In this document: positions 40,975-46,901 of the stretch, in pieces
Position numbering within the stretch: the first letter of the stretch is position 1
How the letters are laid out: the number at the start of each line of letters is the position of its first letter
Origin: a virus
DNA: 46,901 nt
Reading direction: 5' to 3' (one strand)
IMG/VR virus record: IMGVR_UViG_3300025132_000066
Span: 1 to 46,901 of that record
Notes under the pieces: generated by a model
What the model saw: only the letters and a program-made list of their open reading frames with translations
Database searches by the model: none
Told to the model about the DNA's origin: nothing
Program-made: the position numbers and the translations under genes

Positions 40975-41817
40975 TTATACACCTATTTTATTTATATTTT
41001 TTCCTTTTATTTCTTTAACATTTTTACAACCAATTAAACCCATCAATATTTTAGTTTGTAAATAAATACATTTTTCATCTATTTGAGTTTTTTCAGCAAT
41101 AAGAGTTCTAGTATATTCTCTTACAAATATATTAGAAGTAATCCAACAAATACTAGCATAATAAGATTTACTTCTATTTGTATTTCCCATTATTTTTTCA
41201 AACTTTTCTAACACTTGTAAACTTTGATTATAAAAGGATAAATCATTTGTTATTTGTGTTAAAGCCTTTTTTAAATAATATTCTGGACTAATTAAAGTTT
41301 GACTATTTTTATAATGTGAATTAATTTTTCGCAATATTCTTCTAACCAATTTAGGCTCTACTTCAAATTCTGAACACACTTCTTTCATTGTTGCAGGAGT
41401 TCCCATTTCTCTTAGAACATAGAATACTATTGCCGTTGCCCTATTCTCATATGTATAACGAGTAAAGCCCTTTAATGATGAATATAATTCATGGTAGACT
41501 CTCTCTACTCTTTCTTTAACTTCTTGGGAGTGAGAGACATTACTCAGAACCATATTACAATAAATCAAACCATTAGTTATATGTCTAGGAGTTATTGGAT
41601 TTTGAAACCTGTTGTATTTAGAAGAACCTTGCCCAGTTATTATAGAACCAAGGTTGTTATTATCAGCATTGTGAATTACTTCACCCTTAGAATCTAATAT
41701 GTGAGTTGTCTCTTCAAACATTCCTTGGACTAAAACTAATCCACATGAAGAACAGACTTTTTCTCCTAATCTCTCATCATAATAATTTTCTTTACTATTA
41801 CATTCATCACATTTCAT
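40975..41817 (-). CDS. tfb: Transcription factor B (TFB/TFIIB homologue)
   Basis: A 280-residue TFB. An N-terminal zinc ribbon is formed by CDECNSKENYYDERLGEKVC followed by SSCG. A B-finger-like linker follows, then two cyclin-like repeats with typical helices (YENRATAIVFYVLREMG; MKEVCSEFEVEPKLVRRILRKI; YASICWITSNIFVREYTRTLIAEKTQI). TFB recruits RNA polymerase at TATA-box promoters in archaea. Its presence is the strongest evidence for an archaeal host, and a viral copy may redirect transcription to viral promoters. The start is placed at the ATG before the zinc ribbon (overlapping the previous stop by 11); an upstream extension is unlikely. Confidence 0.9.
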   Translation of the reverse strand: MKCDECNSKENYYDERLGEKVCSSCGLVLVQGMFEETTHILDSKGEVIHNADNNNLGSIITGQGSSKYNRFQNPITPRHITNGLIYCNMVLSNVSHSQEVKERVERVYHELYSSLKGFTRYTYENRATAIVFYVLREMGTPATMKEVCSEFEVEPKLVRRILRKINSHYKNSQTLISPEYYLKKALTQITNDLSFYNQSLQVLEKFEKIMGNTNRSKSYYASICWITSNIFVREYTRTLIAEKTQIDEKCIYLQTKILMGLIGCKNVKEIKGKNINKIGV

Positions 41818-42955
41818 TCCAATCAACTCTATTATCATTCTCTTTATCAACAATAAAACTGCCGATAGTGCTTACTATTTTTATTGTAAATACATCATTT
41901 AGAAGGGCTAAGGCTCTACCCGCAAATTGGTCGCCAATTGGTGTGCTTTCTCCCATATTATCTATACAAATAGGGCCACGCCAAGAAGGTTTAACAAATC
42001 TAAATTCTCCTGTTTTGTTACCCTCATCATCTAGAATCTGTTCTTTTTCTGGTTGCCATACATATGTAGAAACTGCTTGGTTGCGACTATTTCCTCCAGA
42101 ATATTTTAACATCCAATCGTATTTCTTACCCCTTATGTGTAAATTAGTTAAAACTCCTGTTTCAGAAAATACTGCTTTGAGTCTATCTGGATATTGTTTC
42201 AGCATATCCTCTACCAACTCAATTGCTCTCTTTTCTACAATGTCTTGCTTTCTATTCTGTTTAAGAAAAGCAACTAATACTTTCAAATCTGAACCTAGAG
42301 GTTTTCTACCCATTACTTTTTGATATAGGTTTTGAGGGGAAATATACTTCCATTTACTCCTTTTCTTACCGTGAACATAAAAACTACAATAGTTATCTAA
42401 ATCTTTAAATGAAATACTTCCCCAAACACCATCTCCTATTTCTATGGCACACTCGCTATCGGAGATACGCTTTACGTTTAGTCTTACTTCATGCAAAGAA
42501 AAGTCATGGTAGAAAAAATAAGGTAATCTATTTTCTATTACATATTTTATAGACTCTGGAATTTCTAGAGTAGAATACAAATATGGTAATAACTTTATGG
42601 GGTCTTTTTCAAAGCAACTCTTGAAAAGGACTCTTGCTAAAGCATTACACATCTCATCTAGAGTCATTAGTCTACCATTAATGTAATACCTAGAAGTTTT
42701 CTTAATATGAAAGGGGGTATCTCCTATCATAAGGGTATTATTAGTAAAAGGTAATCCACTGAAGAATCTAAAAGACCTTCCACTATTTTTGAATGACGCT
42801 TTTAATGCTGCAACTAAAGCACTATGGATTGGGTCTTTTTTCGTTACATCTCCTCTAATATCTACAGTTCTTTCGTATAGTTTTTTTTCAGTAAAATTTA
42901 TACTTGTAGTCCAATACTGCCCACTATCATCTGGTTTTCTTATTCTTATTTTCAT
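41807..42955 (-). CDS. Unknown 382-residue protein upstream of TFB
   Basis: No family is recognised. The N-terminus is alternating strands (KIRIRKPDDSGQYWTTSINF). The middle is helical with FEKDPIKLLPYLYSTLEI and a basic KKRSKWKYISPQNLYQKVMG. The C-terminus (SWRGPICIDNMGESTPIGD, then FAGRALALLNDVF) has a G-P-I-C-hydrophobic-x element before a long helix, which faintly recalls the catalytic Cys region of E2 enzymes; this is speculative and would need structure prediction. It overlaps TFB by 11 bases, so it is co-translated with it. It starts at ATG 42955 with no strong ribosome site. Confidence 0.55.
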   Translation of the reverse strand: MKIRIRKPDDSGQYWTTSINFTEKKLYERTVDIRGDVTKKDPIHSALVAALKASFKNSGRSFRFFSGLPFTNNTLMIGDTPFHIKKTSRYYINGRLMTLDEMCNALARVLFKSCFEKDPIKLLPYLYSTLEIPESIKYVIENRLPYFFYHDFSLHEVRLNVKRISDSECAIEIGDGVWGSISFKDLDNYCSFYVHGKKRSKWKYISPQNLYQKVMGRKPLGSDLKVLVAFLKQNRKQDIVEKRAIELVEDMLKQYPDRLKAVFSETGVLTNLHIRGKKYDWMLKYSGGNSRNQAVSTYVWQPEKEQILDDEGNKTGEFRFVKPSWRGPICIDNMGESTPIGDQFAGRALALLNDVFTIKIVSTIGSFIVDKENDNRVDWNEM

Positions 42956-42959
42956 TACA

Positions 42960-43121
42960 TCACATCAAATATATATTAGTATTATCTTTATTGCACTCTT
43001 CATGCATTTCTATTTTTATATCTTGGGGAGTATATAATTTACCCCCACAAACCCTACATTGGGTTGCTACTTTATTGTTTCGTCTATTGTTTATAATATG
43101 TTTAGGGTCTTTATCTTTCAT
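42960..43121 (-). CDS. 53-residue zinc-binding protein
   Basis: ATG at 43121 overlaps the upstream stop; TGA at 42960-42962 is four bases before the next ATG. The centre has CRVCGGKLYT and later HEEC, enough for a CCHC zinc site. The N-terminus is strongly basic (KDKDPKHIINNRRNNK). It resembles small viral zinc-ribbon proteins that bind nucleic acid. No family recognised. Confidence 0.55.
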   Translation of the reverse strand: MKDKDPKHIINNRRNNKVATQCRVCGGKLYTPQDIKIEMHEECNKDNTNIYLM

Positions 43122-43471
43122 GCTGCTATTCCCTCCTCAAATAATAAATCAAAATTATTTATTCTTACTTTACAAATATTACAAGGTTTTCCTTGTAACT
43201 TATTGCAGTTAACTTTATGATATTCTGATAAATGATAATAAAATTCCATCTTTTCATTAAGATAGTGATTAAATCCATCATCTACTGCTTGGGGTATTTT
43301 CCAAAAAATATCATACAATGAAGTTTTTAACATAAACTTCTTATCACGGTTATCATAGTCAGAAGACATTATAACCATTGAGCGTAATTTGGCTTTTGCT
43401 GTTGAGTCGAATTCTCTCATAAACAATACCAGTGATTGAATCACATCCTCATATGACATTTTGTTATACAA
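43118..43471 (-). CDS. Unknown protein with a C-terminal CNIC motif
   Basis: A 117-residue helical protein. The start is a TTG at 43471, four bases after GGTGATAT; an ATG at 43459 is the alternative. The C-terminal 35 residues contain C, then CNIC (VNCNKLQGKPCNICKV), a probable zinc site. Helices (YEDVIQSLVLFMREFDSTAK; VDDGFNHYLNEKMEFYYHLSEY) fill the rest. It overlaps the next gene by four bases. Function unknown. Confidence 0.5.
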   Translation of the reverse strand: MYNKMSYEDVIQSLVLFMREFDSTAKAKLRSMVIMSSDYDNRDKKFMLKTSLYDIFWKIPQAVDDGFNHYLNEKMEFYYHLSEYHKVNCNKLQGKPCNICKVRINNFDLLFEEGIAA

Positions 43472-43475
43472 AATA

Positions 43476-43868
43476 TCACCGGATGTATTTGTTCCTTTTA
43501 GGAACGGTATCTAAAGAAGTAAAGGTAGTAAGAAACTCTTTTCCAGTTCTAGTTACAACCCACTCTTTTTCTTCAACGAATTTCCAATTATTAAAATCAG
43601 ATATACTATCATGACCAAACCTCTCGATTAATTTATTGACACTATCAAATACTTCGTCTTTATATTCTATAATAGTGAATCCACAAGTATAGACAAATCC
43701 TTTGCCATAAGGTTCGCTCAGTGCAAAGATATGTCCTTCGGGATAAAAGTCTGGCTTGAATAAAATTAGATTATTGTAATATCTAGGATTAGTTACTTTC
43801 CAACCTAATTGTTTTAAAAATATATTTAGGGCTTCTTCCTCAATAAAATACATTTTATTGGGCATCAT
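43476..43868 (-). CDS. Unknown 130-residue protein behind a terminator-like hairpin
   Basis: No family is recognised. It has a helix (IEEEALNIFLKQLGWKV), strands (NLILFKPDFYPEGHIFALSEP; FVYTCGFTIIEYKDEVF) and a basic end. Its start (ATG 43868, after GGGTGATG) lies directly after the U-tract of the hairpin at 43880-43917, so expression may depend on readthrough of that terminator or a promoter in between. It is possibly regulated by the hairpin. Confidence 0.55.
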   Translation of the reverse strand: MMPNKMYFIEEEALNIFLKQLGWKVTNPRYYNNLILFKPDFYPEGHIFALSEPYGKGFVYTCGFTIIEYKDEVFDSVNKLIERFGHDSISDFNNWKFVEEKEWVVTRTGKEFLTTFTSLDTVPKRNKYIR

Positions 43869-43879
43869 CACCCAAAAAA

Positions 43880-43917
43880 GGGGAAGACGCTACTCAGGGT
43901 AAAGTAGCGACTCCCCC
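43880..43917 (-). terminator. Strong stem-loop terminator after the Ubl gene
   Basis: A stem of seven perfect pairs, CGCTACT/AGTAGCG, extended beyond a T:T mismatch by about seven more pairs (one G:U) to GGGGGA-G/TTCCCC, around an eight-base loop. On the - strand it is followed by TTTTTT (43874-43879). It stands 28 bases after the Ubl stop and just before the ribosome site of the next gene, so it may end the Ubl transcript or act as an attenuator. Intrinsic hairpin terminators are less usual in archaea than in bacteria. Confidence 0.75.
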
Positions 43918-43945
43918 GAAATGGCTAACAATAATTAGTCCAAAT

Positions 43946-44152
43946 TCAACAGTGGCCTCCGACAATAGCGGGGGTTAAGTCCACTGATTGAACTTCATCC
44001 CAATTGATGTTAGAAATCTCTTCTCTCGCAACCATCTCACCATCAATAAAACACCAATGGGTTGGGTGGCGGTCAATTTGCTCAATTACTTCCGTTTCCG
44101 AAAGGCTGAGTTCTGTGTGTCCTGTTTCGTTTAAAATTCTTAGTTTAATCAT
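43946..44152 (-). CDS. Ubiquitin-like/sulfur-carrier-like protein ending in GGHC
   Basis: A 68-residue protein with the size and strand order of a beta-grasp Ubl. MIKLRILNETGHTELSLSET is the first hairpin, EVIEQIDRHP the helix, THWCFIDGEMVAREE the middle strands, and DEVQSVDLTPAIVGG the last strand with a C-terminal diglycine (G65, G66) and two extra residues H67-C68. Sulfur carriers of the ThiS/MoaD type end in a similar ...PPVAGG, and SAMP/ubiquitin precursors are trimmed after GG. The C-terminal HC would need removal by a protease such as the JAMM enzyme of this operon before E1 activation. The gene appears to be its own unit, with a TATA-like box upstream and a strong terminator downstream. 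The GG end is the key evidence; structure is inferred. Confidence 0.72.
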   Translation of the reverse strand: MIKLRILNETGHTELSLSETEVIEQIDRHPTHWCFIDGEMVAREEISNINWDEVQSVDLTPAIVGGHC

Positions 44153-44191
44153 TTAATTCACTTCCTATATATTCTCCTACATTGTTTGCCA

Positions 44192-44199
44192 TATTTAAA
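44192..44199 (-). promoter_or_regulatory. TATA-like box before the Ubl gene
   Basis: TTTAAATA on the - strand matches the archaeal TATA consensus (TTTAWATA). It lies about 40 bases upstream of the Ubl ATG (44152), so a start site about 25 bases downstream would leave a short leader that includes GTAGGAGAATATATAGG. The BRE-like bases upstream are not A-rich, so the match is partial. It is in one of the few non-overlapping gaps of the operon. Confidence 0.45.
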
Positions 44200-44204
44200 C
44201 ACCC

Positions 44205-44348
44205 CTACTCTATTTGGGGCGTTGCTATTGCTATTAGCCATCCTAGCCCTGTAACTAATAGCACCATTACTAAAATAGAAACTGTGAACATCCACAGACC
44301 CTTTCCTATTTTACTCAAAATCTCTAGCGTTATATCTAAATCTTTCAT
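44205..44348 (-). CDS. 47-residue single-pass membrane protein
   Basis: ATG at 44348 lies inside the end of the 428-residue gene (overlap 38 bases) after GAGGGAGAAA. The sequence has a basic/acidic start (KDLDITLEILSKIGKG) and one span (LWMFTVSILVMVLLVTGLGW, 20 residues shown). The TAG is at 44205-44207. Another example of the tiny membrane proteins in this genome; function unknown. Confidence 0.55.
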   Translation of the reverse strand: MKDLDITLEILSKIGKGLWMFTVSILVMVLLVTGLGWLIAIATPQIE

Positions 44349-45597
44349 TTTCTCCCTCCTCTTCTAATATTTGTTCTGCCTCAAGCCTAGTCTTAGCAAC
44401 TACATTATATTGGAGCAATAATTGTTTTTGCTTTTCTGTTGGTGGTAATTCTACGACATTTTTTAGATTTCTTAAATACCCCGCAAGATTATCTCTCTTT
44501 AATGAGGCCTTTCTCTTAAAAGAGGCCACGTCTCTATATTCTGAAGTGGTTTCACAAACCCTATCAGTAAGAACTGGTAGTCCTAAAAAGTGACAATTGT
44601 TTTCATATTCCTCATTGAATGGTGATTCCATTGTCTCTTTATGCCGTATTCTTTCCTTTTCCAATCTTTCTTGGCGTTCTTTTTCTGCTCTTTGCCTTCT
44701 TTCGTCTAGAAGCCGTTCTCTTTCTTCTTGTTCTAATCTTCTTTTCTCTACGTTTTCTGGAAGATTCCAAATCCTTTCTCTCTCGGCTTGTTTTCTCCTT
44801 CTACGTTCCATTCTCTCTTCTTGTTCGATGCGAGCCTTTTCCCTACTTTCTGTGATATAGGCCTTTCTTTCTTCCCTTTCCTTTTTCCACTCGTTGAAAG
44901 AAGGGATAAGAGATTCGCTCATAACATAAAGATATGCTAAATCTTTCATCAAATTATCATTAGGATAGCCATGAACTCTAAGTTGATTCTTAGGATTATC
45001 GGGATGGTTCCATCTCCAAACAATTGAAGCCATTTTGTAAGAAGGGGTAGCAAAGGTTCCTTTGCCTTTCTTTCTAATTACTCTTTTTTGTTCATAACGA
45101 TTAAGGGAATTGATATGAACGTATTCCTTTTTGTGAGTATTATACCAACAGTCTAATTCTTTTATTTTATTGAACATCATTTCAAATGATTCGCCGTTTT
45201 CAGCCCACCATGCTTCTGCTTTCATAGAACCAACTCTGACTTTAATCCATTCAGCAACTTGCTCATCAGTAACTTCACCAATGAGAAGTCCCTTCTCTTC
45301 TGCAATTTGCCGCATAATAAGATAACTATTGATATGGTCACTACCTACTACTTCTTCTACACCATTTTGTGTATTCCTAATACGGAAATGATAAACAATA
45401 GGATGACCACAAAGACATTGTAAAGCGTGATTAGTTTGAAGAACCCAAGAAGGCATATCTCCATTACCACTCCACCAAACATCTCCGGTGGCTATCCACT
45501 CTTCTTTAGCATCATCATAATTATCAGCAACAGAAAGTTCTGTCATCTTTCTTATGAGGATTTTATCCCATCGGCCTTCGCCTAATTGTCTTCTCAT
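44311..45597 (-). CDS. Zinc/coiled-coil protein of unknown function
   Basis: A 428-residue protein. The N-terminal part has CLCGHPIVYHFRIRN and VVGSDHINSYL, a CxCGH pattern followed by a VGSxxI element seen in small phage-associated zinc-ribbon-like domains. From about residue 235 to 330 there is a strongly charged Arg/Glu coiled coil (EERMERRRRKQAERERIW and similar), suggesting a long dimeric helix. The C-terminus is basic then acidic (EQILEEEGENERFRY). It starts at ATG after GGTGAATAAAT. It may link DNA or RNA to another complex; no family is certain. Confidence 0.55.
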   Translation of the reverse strand: MRRQLGEGRWDKILIRKMTELSVADNYDDAKEEWIATGDVWWSGNGDMPSWVLQTNHALQCLCGHPIVYHFRIRNTQNGVEEVVGSDHINSYLIMRQIAEEKGLLIGEVTDEQVAEWIKVRVGSMKAEAWWAENGESFEMMFNKIKELDCWYNTHKKEYVHINSLNRYEQKRVIRKKGKGTFATPSYKMASIVWRWNHPDNPKNQLRVHGYPNDNLMKDLAYLYVMSESLIPSFNEWKKEREERKAYITESREKARIEQEERMERRRRKQAERERIWNLPENVEKRRLEQEERERLLDERRQRAEKERQERLEKERIRHKETMESPFNEEYENNCHFLGLPVLTDRVCETTSEYRDVASFKRKASLKRDNLAGYLRNLKNVVELPPTEKQKQLLLQYNVVAKTRLEAEQILEEEGENERFRYNARDFE

Positions 45598-45599
45598 AT

Positions 45600-45848
45600 T
45601 TATTCACCATTGAATTCTCTATCTTCGACTTCAAATTGATATTGTTCTTGTAAATACCCAGTAAGTATCATATCCATTTTTTCTTGCATGGCTTCGATAA
45701 TACCAGCAATAGTTCTTCTGTTTAAACTAATCCATAATTTATGATAAGTGTTTATTACAACCTTTGGTCGCCTATCTTCGTTTTCACTTATTACAATTGG
45801 TGGTAATTCTGGCGTATTTACTATTCTAAATTCTACTTCTTGTTTCAT
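45600..45848 (-). CDS. Small unknown protein
   Basis: Eighty-two residues. The first part is strands (EVEFRIVNTPELPPIVISENE; KVVINTYHKLWISL) and the second a helix (TIAGIIEAMQEKMDMILTGYLQ) with an acidic end. It starts after GGAGTGAATAATA. The strand-then-helix order, ending in a helical dimer-like segment, has no recognised match. It sits two bases from the next gene in a continuous operon. Confidence 0.5.
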   Translation of the reverse strand: MKQEVEFRIVNTPELPPIVISENEDRRPKVVINTYHKLWISLNRRTIAGIIEAMQEKMDMILTGYLQEQYQFEVEDREFNGE

Positions 45849-45850
45849 TA

Positions 45851-46141
45851 TTATTCACTCCTTATATTTACTTCTAAGAAACTCATTAAACCTACAAAGT
45901 TTTTCTCGTTTAACATAGTTTCTAATCTTTCACTTTCTATTTTATTTACGCAATATTTTGCTAATAAAAGCGACAGTTTTTCGGCACTACTTTTGTTAAT
46001 TAGTTTTGCCGTCTTCTCAGTTAGTTCTTCTAGATATTTTTCTTGGGCTAAACAATCATAACATTGAACCCATTCCATAATTTCTAGTTGGTAGTTGGCT
46101 TGTTTAAACCATCCGTTTCCGTTACATATTTCACAATTCAT
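45851..46141 (-). CDS. Zinc-knuckle protein
   Basis: Ninety-six residues. CEICNGNGWF near the N-terminus and CYDC at about residues 28-31 form a four-Cys zinc site. The C-terminal 60 residues are helical (LTEKTAKLINKSSAEKLSLL; VNKIESERLETMLNEKN). Short proteins of this shape are frequent in phage early regions. No function known. Confidence 0.5.
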   Translation of the reverse strand: MNCEICNGNGWFKQANYQLEIMEWVQCYDCLAQEKYLEELTEKTAKLINKSSAEKLSLLLAKYCVNKIESERLETMLNEKNFVGLMSFLEVNIRSE

Positions 46142-46143
46142 TT

Positions 46144-46794
46144 CTATTTCTCCGATAATAATATTTGAGGGTATTTTGGATTCGTAGCATTATAGGCTCG
46201 AACACCAATATTGTATTTTTTAGCATAGTGGTTATTGGGCCACCATTCAGGTTGTCTGCTCTTTTTCCATTTAGCAAATCGCCATTTACCCTCAAGATAA
46301 TAATGACGATAAGATTCGACTACAAACTCCCAAGAAGGTTTCTTTGGGGGTAATCTGTATTCATCTGCCATAGCAATATTAACAGGAGTCAATTCCTGCT
46401 TAGGATAGGCATGTTCACGAATTAGTTCTTTGTATTTCCAAACATCTTCTATTCTTACTTGAGAACCGTGTTTTTTCTCATAGCGATAAGTGTATTCGTG
46501 GCAAAGCCATCTACCATGTCTAAAGAGCCATTTGAAATTGTCTCTTGATTCTCTCGCCCAAATAGTTGAAGGATGATTCAACATGGCTGGTTTCATCAAC
46601 TCTGAGTTGATTTTACTATGAAACGCTTTGAGATGTTTAAGTTCTGGTTCTGTATTATACTCAACAATATATTTCATGTAGAGAATATTGGTATGTAACA
46701 TTTGACAAGTTTCCGTTGGCATTTTAACTACATGCTTATTTATCATTTGTTGTGCTGATTCTTCGGGACATTTTGATAATGCAAATATATTCAT
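46144..46794 (-). CDS. Conserved phage protein of the KHVxKM family
   Basis: A 216-residue protein that begins MNIFALSKCPEESAQQM, INKHVVKMPTETCQML and then a helix. This N-terminus (NIFxLxxxPxxxAxxxxxKHVxKMxxETxQML) is widespread in phage genomes; some relatives have been annotated as pyrimidine-dimer DNA glycosylase-like, others as unknown. The rest is helical, with WRFAKWKKS and a C-terminal WWPNNHYAKKYN. Its enzymatic activity is not established here. The start ATG follows a partial gene whose TGA is four bases away. Confidence 0.65.
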   Translation of the reverse strand: MNIFALSKCPEESAQQMINKHVVKMPTETCQMLHTNILYMKYIVEYNTEPELKHLKAFHSKINSELMKPAMLNHPSTIWARESRDNFKWLFRHGRWLCHEYTYRYEKKHGSQVRIEDVWKYKELIREHAYPKQELTPVNIAMADEYRLPPKKPSWEFVVESYRHYYLEGKWRFAKWKKSRQPEWWPNNHYAKKYNIGVRAYNATNPKYPQILLSEK

Positions 46795-46798
46795 TCAA

Positions 46799-46901
46799 TC
46801 ATGCTCCGTTATACCAAACAGTACGAAAGCAAGTAGGGCAGTAAATTTCTATCCAGTTTTCTTCTTCGTTAATTACTTGTGCTGCTAATTTTGTATGTCC
46901 G
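46799..46901 (-). CDS. C-terminal end of a zinc-ribbon protein (5' end cut by window)
   Basis: The - strand frame enters at the right edge and ends at TGA 46799-46801. Visible residues are GHTKLAAQVINEEENW, then IEIYCPTCFRTVWYNGA. A codon ending in C precedes the first Gly, so the previous residue could be Cys, which would give a CGH plus CPTC zinc ribbon. Only 33 residues are in the window, so nothing else can be said. Confidence 0.5.
   Translation of the reverse strand, partial: GHTKLAAQVINEEENWIEIYCPTCFRTVWYNGA

Noticed and set aside
41706-42323. A + strand open frame of 205 codons
   Set aside because: It is antisense to the TFB and 382-residue genes and its composition (Leu, Ser, Phe) is that of a reverse-strand shadow.
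44145-44192. A 15-codon frame (MANNVGEYIGSELND) between the membrane protein and the Ubl
   Set aside because: Its ATG overlaps the TATA-like box and it ends inside the Ubl start. If the box is used the start lies downstream of it, so this frame would not be transcribed there. It could still be read on a longer transcript.
1-46901. tRNA genes, rRNA, insertion sequences or integrase with attachment sites
   Set aside because: None was recognised on either strand by eye. A covariance-model search for tRNAs was not possible, so intron-containing or unusual tRNAs could be missed.

Overview
This window looks like about 47 kb of the genome of a tailed, probably siphovirus-like, double-stranded DNA virus that infects an archaeon. 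Two kinds of gene support this. The right two thirds carry an archaeal/eukaryotic-type replication and transcription set: family B DNA polymerase, PCNA-like clamp, RFC small subunit, primase with a PriL-type Fe-S domain, ATP-dependent DNA ligase, ERCC4 nuclease, TFB and a histone-fold candidate. The left third is a classical tail module. The DNA is AT-rich, genes are packed with ATGA/TAATG overlaps, and many starts follow GGTGA/GGAGG ribosome sites. The gene set resembles that described for magroviruses of Marine Group II (Poseidoniales) archaea, but the host assignment is an inference. Capsid, portal and terminase genes are not in the window, and both edge genes are cut, so this is a fragment of a larger genome.

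Layout. From 1 to 17.9 kb (+ strand) is the neck and tail morphogenesis operon: adaptor, tail-terminator-like protein, tail tube, tail assembly chaperones joined by a probable -1 ribosomal frameshift, tape measure, distal tail/baseplate proteins, a LamG-like protein, a 2268-residue hub/host-contact protein, a fibre adaptor, a modular-repeat tail fibre and a PKD/Ig-like tip protein. At 17.9-18.0 kb two convergent operons meet at a GC hairpin with a U-tract for the - strand. From 18.0 to 36.1 kb (- strand) is replication and repair: DEDDy exonuclease, P-loop ATPase (helicase candidate), ERCC4 nuclease, fused primase, Cas4/RecB-like Fe-S nuclease, DNA polymerase B split into two genes with six small genes between the halves, clamp, RecA/Sak4-like ATPase, ssDNA-binding protein, clamp loader small and probable large subunits, LAGLIDADG-like protein, histone-fold protein and ligase. 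From 36.1 to 46.9 kb (- strand) is a host-interaction region: PC4-like protein, GroEL and a tiny GroES, a JAMM protease, an E1-like enzyme, TFB, many small zinc-binding proteins and a 68-residue ubiquitin-like protein ending in GGHC.

How the genes work together. The virus seems to bring an almost complete replisome. The two polymerase halves together make one normal-length PolB, and the C-terminal half and the large loader candidate both end in PCNA-interacting motifs. TFB and PC4-like proteins could redirect host RNA polymerase. The group I chaperonin pair probably folds virion or replication proteins. The most unusual proposal is a virus-encoded ubiquitin/SAMP-like conjugation or sulfur-carrier system (Ubl + E1 + JAMM); the Ubl gene appears to be its own transcription unit, with a TATA-like box and a strong hairpin terminator. 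Functions are assigned from motifs read by eye; no database search was run.
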